The notes below the pieces were generated by a model. The model had not been told where the DNA came from and did not search any database. It saw nothing but the letters and a program-made list of their open reading frames with translations. From Bryobacterales bacterium (GTDB taxonomy: Bacteria; Acidobacteriota; Terriglobia; Bryobacterales; Bryobacteraceae): a stretch of 57,251 nucleotides of DNA. A program made the translations under genes and the position numbers. Location of the stretch: contig JAFAQY010000029.1 in assembly GCA_019261985.1 (NCBI GenBank), forward strand, positions 1-57,251. The letters run 5' to 3'. This document shows, piece after piece, positions 33,478-42,961 of this stretch; position 1 is the first letter of the stretch, and each line of letters starts with the position of its first letter.

Positions 33478-34605
33478 TCACTCATAAGCCGTTTCAAGGA
33501 GATTTCGAATTTCCTTTTCAGTTACCGGACGGTCTACCACTCCCATTTTGTCTAACTCATGTTTAATCGGTGCGACGATTTGCCCGATTTCGTCGCGAGG
33601 GACTCCGGCGGCTTTCAAGGTGCAAGGAACGTCGAACTGGGCAATAAATTCGGCGGTCCTGTTGGCGCAGGCCAAAGCCGCGGGTTTCGGATTTGACGGA
33701 TCGAACGGGATGGCGAAACCTTCGGCAACGGGCTCGAAGCGGTCGGGAGCTATCTCCGCCATGAAGCGCATCGCGTGAGGCAGAGTGATGCACGAGGTGA
33801 CGCCATGCGGCACATCCCATTTCGGCCCGATCTGATGTCCAAGCAAATGCGACAAGCCGAAGCGCGTATTCATTGCGCCGAAAATCGAAAACCATGACGC
33901 CATCATGCAGTGGCCGCGGTGGGCGATGCTCTCATCGCCCTTTGTCCGGATGGAAGCCGGCAGGTGTTCTAACAAGAGCGAGATGGATTTACTCGCGAGC
34001 GCATCGCTAATGGGCTGATGCCGGATCGCATAGGCACATTCGATGGCGTGATCGAGGGCGCGCATGCCTGTAGAAGCCCAGAGCCAATCTGGGGTTTCGG
34101 CGCACAGCAACGGGTCGGCGATCACGGTGCGCGGAGTGGCGCGCGGGTCGTAAACGCCGCCCTTGACCCGCGTCGATTCATCGGTAACGCCGCCGGCGAA
34201 TGTGTATTCGGCGGCGGACAGGGTAGTGGGGACGGCGATGTGCGTGAGTTCCCGGTGCGGCAGCATGCCGATTGCGACTTTGCAGGAATCAATCGGACTG
34301 CCGCCGCCGAAGCTGACCAGGCAATCGGCGTCCACGCGCACGACTTCTTTTTCCAGAGCGTCAACGGTGCTGCGTGGAACGTGCTGAACGATACCGGTGA
34401 ATACGCCTGCGCAGCGGGACCCTAGCGCCTTGGTCACGTGGTCGAGAATCGAAAATCCGCCGAGCGTAGTCACCACCAGCACGCGCGACAGGCCGCGGCG
34501 GTCGATTTCGGCGCCCAGCGCCTCGATTTTTCCCGGTCCATAGATCACTTTTTCCAGGCGGGTCATATTGAACTCGCCCACAGGCGCGTTTACGGGCATG
34601 CCCAA
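33478..34605 (-). CDS. Iron-containing alcohol dehydrogenase, maleylacetate reductase-like
   Basis: The 375-residue protein is an NAD(P)-dependent dehydrogenase of the Fe-ADH superfamily. It begins with YGPGKIEALGAEIDRRGLSR, then FGGGSPIDSCKVAIG (the GGGS nucleotide loop) and AVPTTLSAAEYTFAGGVTD. GMRALDHAIECAYA and GLSHLLGHQIGPKWDVPHG carry the His ligands of the metal site. The AVPTTLSAAEYT block and overall layout resemble maleylacetate reductases of aromatic degradation. That would fit the tannase and LigB/LigJ theme, but other substrates are possible. It shares its short 105-bp upstream gap with the divergent tannase-family gene. Confidence 0.75.
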   Translation of the reverse strand: MGMPVNAPVGEFNMTRLEKVIYGPGKIEALGAEIDRRGLSRVLVVTTLGGFSILDHVTKALGSRCAGVFTGIVQHVPRSTVDALEKEVVRVDADCLVSFGGGSPIDSCKVAIGMLPHRELTHIAVPTTLSAAEYTFAGGVTDESTRVKGGVYDPRATPRTVIADPLLCAETPDWLWASTGMRALDHAIECAYAIRHQPISDALASKSISLLLEHLPASIRTKGDESIAHRGHCMMASWFSIFGAMNTRFGLSHLLGHQIGPKWDVPHGVTSCITLPHAMRFMAEIAPDRFEPVAEGFAIPFDPSNPKPAALACANRTAEFIAQFDVPCTLKAAGVPRDEIGQIVAPIKHELDKMGVVDRPVTEKEIRNLLETAYE

Positions 34606-34710
34606 TTATGATAGCTTCTTATGAGCGCAGAGGACGCGGCGCGCTCCTTTGGCTTCGAGAAAGCGCTCGCCCGCTGTTTTGCGGACCTTTCGAACTTAAG
34701 GGAGACCACC

Positions 34711-36273
34711 GTGATTCGATCACTTCCGTTTTTGTTGTGCGGCGGCGCGCTCGCCGCAGTCGCTCAGACGCCGTGCGAAAAGCTAAGTTCCGTGAAGCTG
34801 GAAAACGCGATTATTACGGCGGCTGAATCGGTCGCTGCCGGTCCGTATCGCGCAGCGGCTCCTCCGGCGGCTCCGGCCGCGCCCGCCGCGCCCGCTCCTG
34901 CAGGCCGCGCCGGCGCTCCGGCCGGGCGGGGTGCAGCGCCCGCTCCTCCCGTGCTTCCCGCATTCTGCCGCGTGGCGCTGACGTTAACGCCTTCCTCTGA
35001 TTCGCACATTGAGATGGAGCTGTGGATGCCTGCCGAGAATTGGAACAACAAGTACCAAGCCGTCGGTAATGGCGGATGGGCGGGCAGCATCCAAGGCTTC
35101 GCGAACATGCAGACGGCTCTGCGCGAAGGATACGCGACCTCTGGAAACGACACCGGACACAAAGGCGCGGATCCGGTTTTTGGCCTGAATCACCCCGAAA
35201 AGCTGGTGGATTTCGCGTACCGCGCTAATCACGAAATGGTGCTGAAATCCAAAGCGCTCATCGCGGCGTTCTATGGCAAAGGTCCAAGGCTTTCGTACTG
35301 GAACGGCTGTTCAACCGGCGGACGGCAGGGTTTGATGGAAGCCTATAAATATCCGGAAGATTTCGATGGCGTGATCGCGGGCGCTCCGGCCAACTATCAA
35401 ACTCATCTCCATGCGTGGGACATGATGGTGGGCGTCGGAGTTCGGAAAGACGATCAGCATTTCGTGTCCACGCCAAAGTTGAACGCGCTGAACAAAGCCG
35501 TGCTGGCGGCATGCGATGCGATGGACGGCGTGAAGGACGGGCTCCTGAACGATCCTCGGAAGTGCAAGTTCGACCCAGCCGCGCTGCTGTGCAAGACGGG
35601 CGCAAATTCGGACGATTGCCTCACGCCCGCGGAACTCGAATCCGTGAAGCTGGTGTACTCTTCGGCCAAAAAGAAAAGCGGCGAACTGATCTTCCCCGGC
35701 AAGGAGCCGGGCAGCGAAACCGGCTGGGCAGGGATTGTCGCCAACACTCCCGCGCCGGCAATGCTCTCGATGGGCAGCTTTATGTATGCGACATATAACG
35801 ACGCCAATTGGGATTGGCGTAAATTCGATCTCGACCGCGATGTCGCCGCGGCCGATGAAAAGTTCGGATATGTGAATGCTCCGCCGGACCTGACCGGATT
35901 CAAGAATCACGGAGGCAAGCTGCTGCTCTATCACGGCTGGAACGACACGGCGATTTCGCCCGAAAACACCGTGAACTATTACGAAAGCCTGCTCAAGAAA
36001 ATGGGCAGCAAGCAGGATAGCTGGGTCCGTTTATTTATGGAGCCGGGGATGCAGCATTGCCAGGGTGGGCCGGGTCCGGATCAGTTCAACAAGGTGGCGA
36101 TTCTCGAGCGATGGCGTGAATCGAACGCCGCGCCGGATATGATCCTGGCATCGCACGTAACCGGGAACAATGTGGACATGACGCGTCCCCTGTGCCCATA
36201 TCCACAGGTTGCCGTTTATAAGGGCACGGGATCGGCGAATGACGCGGCGAATTTCAGTTGCAAGACGCCGTGA
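34711..36273 (+). CDS. Secreted tannase/feruloyl esterase family protein (copy 1)
   Basis: GTG 34711 (520 residues) follows AAGGGAG and opens a signal peptide (IRSLPFLLCGGALAAVAQ). An earlier ATG at 34621 gives a poor N-terminus. A 35-residue Ala/Pro/Gly linker (residues 48-83) separates the CEKLSSVKLENA block from the catalytic part. The tannase signature is clear: WNNKYQAVGNGGWAGSI, LREGYATSGNDTGH, YWNGCSTGGRQGLMEA (nucleophile Ser in GCSTGGR), DFDGVIAGAPANY, LLLYHGWNDTAISP (Asp) and MQHCQGG (His). It hydrolyses ester bonds of gallate, ferulate or similar phenolics. Its closest relative here is the gene at 37483. Confidence 0.9.
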   Translation: MIRSLPFLLCGGALAAVAQTPCEKLSSVKLENAIITAAESVAAGPYRAAAPPAAPAAPAAPAPAGRAGAPAGRGAAPAPPVLPAFCRVALTLTPSSDSHIEMELWMPAENWNNKYQAVGNGGWAGSIQGFANMQTALREGYATSGNDTGHKGADPVFGLNHPEKLVDFAYRANHEMVLKSKALIAAFYGKGPRLSYWNGCSTGGRQGLMEAYKYPEDFDGVIAGAPANYQTHLHAWDMMVGVGVRKDDQHFVSTPKLNALNKAVLAACDAMDGVKDGLLNDPRKCKFDPAALLCKTGANSDDCLTPAELESVKLVYSSAKKKSGELIFPGKEPGSETGWAGIVANTPAPAMLSMGSFMYATYNDANWDWRKFDLDRDVAAADEKFGYVNAPPDLTGFKNHGGKLLLYHGWNDTAISPENTVNYYESLLKKMGSKQDSWVRLFMEPGMQHCQGGPGPDQFNKVAILERWRESNAAPDMILASHVTGNNVDMTRPLCPYPQVAVYKGTGSANDAANFSCKTP

Positions 36274-36506
36274 TCTCGCGGAAACGATCACAACCTGAGC
36301 CGATTCTCCAGTTTTGCGAAACATTTGTTCGTGGCCAACGAAATTCGCCTCTTCGAATGCCTGGGGCAAGACGCGTGTTCGCGGACGAGCTTGCGGCGAG
36401 CCCGCGTCCCCCAGCGCACATGCCGCATCAATGGCGACGGCTAGAGAGACATATGAAATAGCTGGCTGGCCTGATGCTTGAGATAATTTAGACGGAAGGG
36501 GCTGCC
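36274..36506. other. Intergenic region after tannase copy 1
   Basis: The 233 bp contain no convincing gene, and the only open frames are short and Arg/Pro-rich. The last 20 bp hold the GGAAGGGG ribosome binding site of the UPF0175 gene. No terminator with a T-run was found. Confidence 0.4.
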
Positions 36507-36782
36507 ATGAAGATTACATTGGAACTGCCGGAAGACATCGTCCGGGAACTCAGATTCAAGTGGAAGGACTTGCCCCGGGCAACGCTCGAGAGTTTGGCCC
36601 TCGAAGGATACAGATCCCATGCCCTCACTAGCGCTCAATTGCGTAGACTCCTTGGTTTTGAGACGCGCATACAGGCGGATGCCTTTTTAAAGGAGCACGA
36701 GATATACGACTTCACGATGGCAGATTTTGAGCAGGATCGTGAAACGCTTCGTCAGCTCCGTTCAAGAGAGGCTCAGCACTGA
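36507..36782 (+). CDS. UPF0175 family putative antitoxin
   Basis: The 91-residue protein starts at ATG 36507 after a strong purine-rich ribosome binding site. It opens MKITLELPEDIVRELRFKWK, then ATLESLALEGYRSHALTSAQ and LRRLLGFETRIQADAFLKEH. These blocks are characteristic of UPF0175, often partnered with DUF3368 PIN-like proteins. It is thought to be a small DNA-binding antitoxin. The DUF3368 gene overlaps its 3' end by about 40 bases, the classic order of a toxin-antitoxin pair. Confidence 0.85.
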   Translation: MKITLELPEDIVRELRFKWKDLPRATLESLALEGYRSHALTSAQLRRLLGFETRIQADAFLKEHEIYDFTMADFEQDRETLRQLRSREAQH

Positions 36783-37239
36783 GCCCTGCCTCATAGTTGT
36801 CATTGCGGATACCTCACCGATCAACTATCTCATCCTGATCGGGCAGATTGACCTCCTCAAGCAGCTATACGCACGAATTCTGGTTCCACCGGCGGTGTTG
36901 TCTGAACTCAAACACGCACTTGCACCGAAACCCGTTCGGGACTGGGCCCTTAACGCGCCCGCGTGGGTGGAGGTCCTGATTCCGAAGGGCAATCTAATTT
37001 TGGTGCAGCTTGATGTGGGCGAGAGCGAGGCGCTCGCGCTCGCGGCGGAACTGCATGCGGATGTCGTGCTCATGGATGATCAGGCGGGGCGGCAAGAAGC
37101 CGTTCGCAGAGGCATGAGGGTTGCCGCTACTCTTTCCATTCTCGATGAAGCTGAACAAGCCGGACTTGTCAGGTTCGATGACGCCGTCGCTGCGCTTCAA
37201 AAGACCAGCTTCCGCGTTTCACGCTGTTGGCAGAGATAA
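36739..37239 (+). CDS. DUF3368 (PIN-like) putative toxin
   Basis: The 166-residue protein has the PIN-like acidic layout: VIADTSPINYLILIGQIDLL with an early Asp, LVPPAVLSELKH with Glu, QLDVGESEALALAAELHADV (Glu-Ser-Glu) and LMDDQAGRQEAVRRG with two Asp. These correspond to the DUF3368 family, probable nuclease toxins partnered with UPF0175. No ATG is near the beginning: only a TTG at 36727 and a GTG at 36739 are in frame upstream of the first motif. GTG 36739 is preferred because AGGA lies 4 bases before. The gene overlaps the antitoxin. Confidence 0.8.
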   Translation: MKRFVSSVQERLSTEPCLIVVIADTSPINYLILIGQIDLLKQLYARILVPPAVLSELKHALAPKPVRDWALNAPAWVEVLIPKGNLILVQLDVGESEALALAAELHADVVLMDDQAGRQEAVRRGMRVAATLSILDEAEQAGLVRFDDAVAALQKTSFRVSRCWQR

Positions 37240-37344
37240 GAGCAAAGCGGTCTTTATAACTGACTTTTTCACTGATGCGAGTCCTACCCACCCACTATTG
37301 CCGCTCTCATGGGGCGAGTTCCTTGTAATGAGCGGGGAGGGTGA

Positions 37345-37458
37345 CTTTACAGCGACGAGGAGGTCCGGGAGTGGCTCCGGCAAACCGGTTGGCATGTGCT
37401 GGAATCGAAACCTCTGGCGGGACTCGCGGGATTGATAGCGGCGGAAGTGGCTGGTTGA
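37345..37458 (+). pseudogene. C-terminal remnant of a methyltransferase/ArsR-fusion-like protein
   Basis: Between two stop codons the frame reads LYSDEEVREWLRQTGWHVLE and then SKPLAGLAGLIAAEVAG. The D-E-E-V-x-x-W-L-x-x-x-G motif is the usual C-terminal helix of SAM methyltransferases fused to ArsR regulators. No start or upstream domain remains, so this is at best the tail of a lost gene beside the toxin-antitoxin pair. The rest of the gap 37240-37482 holds nothing recognised. Confidence 0.35.
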
Positions 37459-37482
37459 TAGAATAAGCAGCCGGAGTTGCCT

Positions 37483-39015
37483 ATGAAATCCATCACGTTC
37501 CTCCTGGTATTGGGCGGCGTGGCCTCAGCCGCGGCGCTTGACTCATCCTCATGTGAAAAGTTGAAGAGCCTCCAACCCGCCGACGCGGTATTCACGACCG
37601 TGGAGCTAGTCCCCGCCGGACCGGCCGCGGCGCAGGGCAGGGGAGCCGAACCGGCTGCCGCTCCAGCCGGACGCGGAGCGCAAGCCGCTCGCCCTGTGTT
37701 GCCGGCTTACTGCCGGGTCGCGGCGACGCTTAAGCCTTCGCCCGATTCCGACATCAAGATGGAATTGTGGCTGCCGGCGGACAACTGGAACGGTAAGTTC
37801 CAAATGATGGGTAATGGCGGATGGGCGGGCAGTATCCAAGGCTTGAATCAAATGCCCACAGCACTGCGCGAGGGCTACGCAACGGCCGGCACGGATACGG
37901 GTCACGAGGGCGCGAATGGAATGTTTGCGCTCGGTCATCCCGAAAAGATCACCGACTTCGCCTGGCGCGCTGTCCATCTAACCGTGCTTCAGTCCAAAGC
38001 ATTAATTAAGGCGTACTACGGCAAGGAGCCGAAATATTCCTACTGGAACGGCTGTTCGACGGGTGGACGGCAGGCTCTGATCGAGGTCACCAAATTCCCC
38101 AACGACTTCGATGGCGTCCTCGCGGGCGCTCCGGCGAATCCCCACATCTATCTCCACACGGCCGGCGTTGCACGGTCCGTTGCATTGATGAAGCACCCCG
38201 ATGGCGCGCTTTCGCAGGCCAAGGTCGAGACGCTGCACAACGCGGTGCTTGCGCAATGCGATGCGCTCGACGGCCTGAAAGACGGCCTGATCGCCGATCC
38301 GCGCAAATGCAAGTTCGATCCCGATTCCTTGCTTTGTAAAGCCAACGACAACGACAAATGCCTCACAGCTTCCCAAGTTGCCACTGTGAAGACCGTGTAC
38401 GCGGATGTGAAAACCAGCACGGGAGAGATCGTCTGGACTGGCTTCGAGCCGGGCGGCGAGTTGCAGTTCAACCAGTTAAAGACTATTCCGACCACCGCGG
38501 CCGGTGGCGGATGGGACAGCGTTCGAATTCTCGGCCATCAGGATGCGAACTACGACTGGCGCCAATTCAATCTGGATTCCGATCTCGCGTTAGCGGATAA
38601 GTCCGGCATCGATACGCACGTCACCGACTTGACGCCGTACAAGAAGCACGGTGGCAAGCTGCTGCTTTATCACGGCTGGGCGGACCCAGGGATCGCTCCG
38701 GGGAATACGGTCAACTTCTACAACAAAGTGCTTGGGACGATGGGCGGCGGAAAGCAGGATGACTGGATGCGGCTTTTCATGATCCCCGGAATGCTGCACT
38801 GCGGCGGCGGCAACGGCACGGATCAGTTCAACAAGATCGCGATTCTGGAGCGCTGGCGCGAGCAGAACCAGGCTCCCGATCAGATCCTGGCGTCGCACGT
38901 GACCAACGGTCAAGTGGATATGACTCGTCCTCTGTGCCCGTACCCGCAGATTGCAGTTTATAAGGGCAGCGGATCAACTAACGATGCGGCGAACTTTAGC
39001 TGCAAAATGCAATAA
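37483..39015 (+). CDS. Secreted tannase/feruloyl esterase family protein (copy 2)
   Basis: ATG 37483 (510 residues) follows GGAG and opens a signal peptide (MKSITFLLVLGGVASAAALD). A Gly/Ala-rich linker (AAAQGRGAEPAAAPAGRGAQ) lies at the same place as in copy 1. The catalytic blocks match: WNGKFQMMGNGGWAGSIQG, YWNGCSTGGRQALIEV (Ser nucleophile), DFDGVLAGAPANPHIY, LLLYHGWADPGIAP and MLHCGGG, ending YPQIAVYKGSGSTNDAANFS with a terminal Cys. The two proteins are paralogues with strongly diverged middles, so they may act on different phenolic esters. The gene converges on the TIGR03118-like gene, with only 8 bp between stops. Confidence 0.9.
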   Translation: MKSITFLLVLGGVASAAALDSSSCEKLKSLQPADAVFTTVELVPAGPAAAQGRGAEPAAAPAGRGAQAARPVLPAYCRVAATLKPSPDSDIKMELWLPADNWNGKFQMMGNGGWAGSIQGLNQMPTALREGYATAGTDTGHEGANGMFALGHPEKITDFAWRAVHLTVLQSKALIKAYYGKEPKYSYWNGCSTGGRQALIEVTKFPNDFDGVLAGAPANPHIYLHTAGVARSVALMKHPDGALSQAKVETLHNAVLAQCDALDGLKDGLIADPRKCKFDPDSLLCKANDNDKCLTASQVATVKTVYADVKTSTGEIVWTGFEPGGELQFNQLKTIPTTAAGGGWDSVRILGHQDANYDWRQFNLDSDLALADKSGIDTHVTDLTPYKKHGGKLLLYHGWADPGIAPGNTVNFYNKVLGTMGGGKQDDWMRLFMIPGMLHCGGGNGTDQFNKIAILERWREQNQAPDQILASHVTNGQVDMTRPLCPYPQIAVYKGSGSTNDAANFSCKMQ

Positions 39016-39023
39016 GCAATACC

Positions 39024-40805
39024 TTACTGCTGGACGTTGATAAGAGCGCCGGATTGCGTCGTTGCGTTGCCTACGGTCGCGATCACGGCAGCGTCTCCGT
39101 TCGGCGTATTGGCCGGAACAATAACGTTGAGCTGATATAAGCCAGGCCCAACCAGGTTCGCGGCCGCCACCCGCGCCGTCGTGCCTCCAATCATGACTGA
39201 CACGCCCGAGATCGGGATGGGATTTTTTGTAACCACGCCATCGGGAATCGCCGTGGATCCCGCCCCGAAGCCGGTTCCGTACAGCGAAATCTGGTCGCCT
39301 GGTTTCACCGGAGCCGACTGATTCGGAAACAGAGTGGTGGGGCCGATCATCGTGTTGTTATCGGCTCCAAACCCGGCGATATAGTTGTTCTTCGAAATGA
39401 AGAACGCCGGGTCAAGGTTTTGCATCGTGACCGTGGCGGAGTTGCTGATCAAGCCCGCATTCGCGGTCGTCACCTTCACCGGACCCAACGTCAAATCTGC
39501 TGCCACCAGCGCGTCGATTTGCGTTGGGCTGACGTAGGAGATATACGCGGATTTCCCATTGATGGTCACACCCGCGCCATCCAGTTGAACGGGCAATTTG
39601 CCGCCTGCCATATCCGCGGCAGTCCACATTCGTTTCGTGGAGGCCAAATTCGCGCCGAACACAGTTACCCACGTCTTCTGCGCCATCCCCGGCAGAAAGC
39701 TCGCGCCGTTCACCACGGTGCTTGAACTGATCACCGGTCCTGCCTGGAGACTTCCAAATAGGCCATGCTGCTGGTTGTCGGGAGCCGCGGCGAAGTACAC
39801 GGCGTTGGCATCGCCTCCGCTCGAGCCATTTCCTACATGCAGTCCCCATAGACAAGGTATCGTGATCGGATTGCCCCTCGTGTCAAACATCGCGCCCTTA
39901 AGCGCACCGGTGCTGGGATCATAAGCGTTAATCTGGCCGTCGCCATAGTTTCCTATCAGCAGCATTCCCGAGAATGGTCCGAAGTTGGTAGCGGGTGCGA
40001 TCGTCATTCCCCAAGGGGAATTCAGAGAGCCTCCGGCGACCAAGCGCGTTTTCAAGTTGCCGTTCATGTCATAAACGTCGATATAGCCATAGCCGGGTCC
40101 GGAAACCTCATCTTGTTTGGCGGCATCCTGCTTCGCATAAGCCACATATAAATTGCCGTTAAGGTTGACGATATTAAACGGCGCGAAACCGGCGGGGATT
40201 TGGGAATCGGTAAATGCGCGCGTGCCCAAGCTCACTGGCGCGAAGTTGCCGTCATAGATTTCCACGGCGCCGGAATTGAAGTTCGCGGCATATATCTGCG
40301 GCGAGGACGCCGTCCCGCCAAGTACGCATCCTTTGTAGACGGCGCCCTTAGAGGAGTTGTCGACCATAATCACAGCCGTGTCGCCGGCCGCGCTGTTCCA
40401 GCCGGAGATAGTTCCGTCCTCGGTACAAAAAAGGAAATTCGCTTTGGTTCCGTTTGTCAGCGCAAACGCCGAGGTGTCGTTCGCTATTTGACCTGTGGGC
40501 GCACCGATTTTACTGGTGCTTGAGTTACCTCGCGGGATGGAAACTTTAAGCATGCTAACAGCGATCGTCGGGGTGGCGTTCGCTGTGCTATACACGACCG
40601 CGGAGCCGGTCCCGTTGGAACTGATCCAAAAGGGGCTGGTAGCGGTGGTCGCAATGTCCCACGCGTTCACGAGATTTGGATCTGTAACGTCGGCAACGCC
40701 GGGTTCATCCGAGATCAGATTGTGCTGAATATACGCGTTGGCGCCGGCTCCCTGCAGCAAAACGCCGGATATTAATAAAACACCGAAAATCAGCAACCGC
40801 CCCAT
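39024..40805 (-). CDS. TIGR03118-like secreted protein with TIGR03437 C-terminal domain (copy A)
   Basis: The 593-residue protein starts at ATG 40805, preceded by GGAG four bases before, and has a signal peptide (RLLIFGVLLISGVLLQGAGA). The N-terminal half (YIQHNLISDEPGVADVTDPN, PFWISSNGTGSAVVYSTANA, SPWGMTIAP) matches TIGR03118, probably a beta-propeller. From about residue 365 (VVNGASFLPGMA) to the end runs the Solibacter-type TIGR03437 domain (KPGDQISLYGTGFG, GLYQLNVIVPANTPNGDAAV). Function unknown; extracellular adhesion or binding is a guess. It is about 90% identical by eye to copy B at 41005 and derived from tandem duplication. Confidence 0.88.
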   Translation of the reverse strand: MGRLLIFGVLLISGVLLQGAGANAYIQHNLISDEPGVADVTDPNLVNAWDIATTATSPFWISSNGTGSAVVYSTANATPTIAVSMLKVSIPRGNSSTSKIGAPTGQIANDTSAFALTNGTKANFLFCTEDGTISGWNSAAGDTAVIMVDNSSKGAVYKGCVLGGTASSPQIYAANFNSGAVEIYDGNFAPVSLGTRAFTDSQIPAGFAPFNIVNLNGNLYVAYAKQDAAKQDEVSGPGYGYIDVYDMNGNLKTRLVAGGSLNSPWGMTIAPATNFGPFSGMLLIGNYGDGQINAYDPSTGALKGAMFDTRGNPITIPCLWGLHVGNGSSGGDANAVYFAAAPDNQQHGLFGSLQAGPVISSSTVVNGASFLPGMAQKTWVTVFGANLASTKRMWTAADMAGGKLPVQLDGAGVTINGKSAYISYVSPTQIDALVAADLTLGPVKVTTANAGLISNSATVTMQNLDPAFFISKNNYIAGFGADNNTMIGPTTLFPNQSAPVKPGDQISLYGTGFGAGSTAIPDGVVTKNPIPISGVSVMIGGTTARVAAANLVGPGLYQLNVIVPANTPNGDAAVIATVGNATTQSGALINVQQ

Positions 40806-41004
40806 TGGCTCCGTTCCGCCGGGTGAATGCTACACCGCCCATAAGATGTAGCGCGCGCCTGCGTCGTAACAGGGGCCGTGATTCACAAGGCTACTGACAC
40901 AGACGCAGATTGATTCTAAAGATCGCGTGATCCGGTACTGCGACTTCATTTCCGAGCCGCGTAGGCAACGCGCCGATAAACGACGCACCGCAGTGAGAGG
41001 TACG
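40806..41004. other. Duplicated upstream region between copies A and B
   Basis: The 199 bp contain the promoter-side region of copy A. The string CTAAAGATCGCGTGATC near 40916-40932 recurs with small changes upstream of copy B (42944-42961), so the duplication included regulatory DNA. No gene is seen. Confidence 0.5.
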
Positions 41005-42786
41005 TTACTGCTGGACGTTGATAAGAGCGCCGGATTGCGTGGTCGCATTGCCTACGGTCGCGATCACAGCAGCGTCTCCGTTCGGCGTGTTGGGTGGAAC
41101 AATGACATTGAGCTGATATAAGCCGGGCCCAACCAGGTTCGCGGCCGCCACCCGCGCCGCCGCTCCTCCGATGGTGACTGACACGCCCGAGAGCGGGATT
41201 GGATTTGGGATTACGAAGCCATCGGGAATCAGCGTGGATCCCGCCCCGAAACCGGTTCCGTACAGCGAGATCTGGTCGCCTGGTTTCACCGGAGCCGATT
41301 GATTTGGAAACAGAGTGGTGGGGCCGATAATCGTTTTGTTATCGGCTCCAAACCCGGCGATATAGTTGTTCTTCGAAATGAAGAACGCCGGAGCGAGGTT
41401 TTGCATCGTGACCGTAGCGGAGTTGCTGGTCAACCCCGAATTCCCGCTCGCGACCGTCACGCCACCCAGCGTCGGATCGGCTGCCACCAGCGCGTTGATT
41501 TGCGTCGGACTGACATAGGAAATATACGCTGATTTTCCATTGATAGTGACGCCCGCGCCATCCAGTTGCGTCGGCAATTTGCCCCCCGGCATATCCGCGG
41601 CGGTCCAGGTTCGTTTCGTCGAGGCTAAATTGGCGCCGAAAACGCTTACCCAGGCGTATTGCGCCATTCCGGGCTGGAAGCTCGCTCCGTTCACCACGCC
41701 TGTGGAGGTGATCACCGGGCCCGCCTGGAGACTTCCAAACAGCCCGTGCTGCTGGCCATTAGGACCAGCCGCGAAGTACACGGCATTCGCATCACCTCCG
41801 GCCGCGCCATTACCCACGCGCAGCCCCCATAATCCGGGTATCACGATCGGGCTGCCTTGTGCGTTCAGCATCGGTCCCTGTGAGCTCCCGGTGGCGGGAT
41901 CGAACGCATTGATTCGCCCGTCGCCGAAGTTTCCCACCAGCAGCATCCCGGAGAACGCTCCGAAGTTGTTCGCCGGCGCGATGGTCATTCCCCAAGGGGA
42001 GTTGAGCGCGCCTCCCGCAATCAAACGCGTCTTCAAATTGCCGCTCATATCATAAACATCGACGAACCCCGCGCCCGCTCCAGGGACGTCATTCTGTTTG
42101 GCCGGGTCCTGCTTGGCGTAGGACACATACAGATTGCCCGCCAAATTGGCGATATTGAAAGGCGCAAAACCGGCGGGGATTTGAGAATCTGTGAACGCGC
42201 CCGAAGCTAAGCTCACCGGCGCGAAGTTACCGTCATAGACCTCGACGGCGCCGGAGTTGAAGTTAGCGACATACATCTGCGGCGCGGACGATGTCCCGCC
42301 AAGTACGCAGCCCTTGTAGATGGCGCCCTTCGAGGAATTGTCGACCATAATCACAGCGGTTGTGCCGGCCGCGCTGTTCCAGCCGGAAATGGCGCCGTCC
42401 AAGGTACAAAACAGGAAATTTGCTTTGGTTCCGTTTGTCAGCACAAAAGCCGAGGTGCCGTTGGCGATCTGACCTGTCAGTGGACCGAATTTACTCGTGC
42501 TTGACTTACCTGGCGGAATGGATACCTTAAGCGTGCTGACCGCGATCGCCGGCGTGGCGTTCGCAGTGCTATACACAACTGCCAAGCCGGTTCCGGTGGA
42601 ACTGATCCAAAAAGGGCTAGTGGCGGTGGTCGCAATATCCCACCCGTTCACGAGATTCGGATCCGTCACATCGGCAACACCGGGCTGATCCGAGACCAGG
42701 TTGTGCTGAATATACGCGTTTGCGCCCGCTCCTCGCAGCAACGCTGCGGACACAAATAAAAGACCACTAATCGGCAATCGCCCCAT
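41005..42786 (-). CDS. TIGR03118-like secreted protein with TIGR03437 C-terminal domain (copy B)
   Basis: ATG 42786 gives 593 residues and follows GGAGGGAG; an ATG at 42801 is less likely. The domain order is that of copy A: signal peptide, YIQHNLVSDQPGVADVTDPN, a probable beta-propeller, then VVNGASFQPGMAQYAWVSVF and a TIGR03437 domain ending in GDAAVIATVGNATTQSGALI. Differences from copy A are scattered substitutions with very few length changes, and both end in NVQQ. Copies A and B lie 1981 bp apart stop to stop. The upstream regions are partly shared, but this copy lacks a clear sigma-70 promoter. Confidence 0.88.
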   Translation of the reverse strand: MGRLPISGLLFVSAALLRGAGANAYIQHNLVSDQPGVADVTDPNLVNGWDIATTATSPFWISSTGTGLAVVYSTANATPAIAVSTLKVSIPPGKSSTSKFGPLTGQIANGTSAFVLTNGTKANFLFCTLDGAISGWNSAAGTTAVIMVDNSSKGAIYKGCVLGGTSSAPQMYVANFNSGAVEVYDGNFAPVSLASGAFTDSQIPAGFAPFNIANLAGNLYVSYAKQDPAKQNDVPGAGAGFVDVYDMSGNLKTRLIAGGALNSPWGMTIAPANNFGAFSGMLLVGNFGDGRINAFDPATGSSQGPMLNAQGSPIVIPGLWGLRVGNGAAGGDANAVYFAAGPNGQQHGLFGSLQAGPVITSTGVVNGASFQPGMAQYAWVSVFGANLASTKRTWTAADMPGGKLPTQLDGAGVTINGKSAYISYVSPTQINALVAADPTLGGVTVASGNSGLTSNSATVTMQNLAPAFFISKNNYIAGFGADNKTIIGPTTLFPNQSAPVKPGDQISLYGTGFGAGSTLIPDGFVIPNPIPLSGVSVTIGGAAARVAAANLVGPGLYQLNVIVPPNTPNGDAAVIATVGNATTQSGALINVQQ

Positions 42787-42961
42787 TGGCTCCCTCCACA
42801 CGGTTTACAATACACCGCCAGATTAAGACATGGGCGACACCCGGCTCGGAACAAGAGTTTTGATTCACAGTACTAATGAGCCAGATAGATATTAACCGCG
42901 TGGTTAACGAAGACTGGCCACATGATGGGTCCCGCGCATTGATTTTAAAGATCGCGTGATC

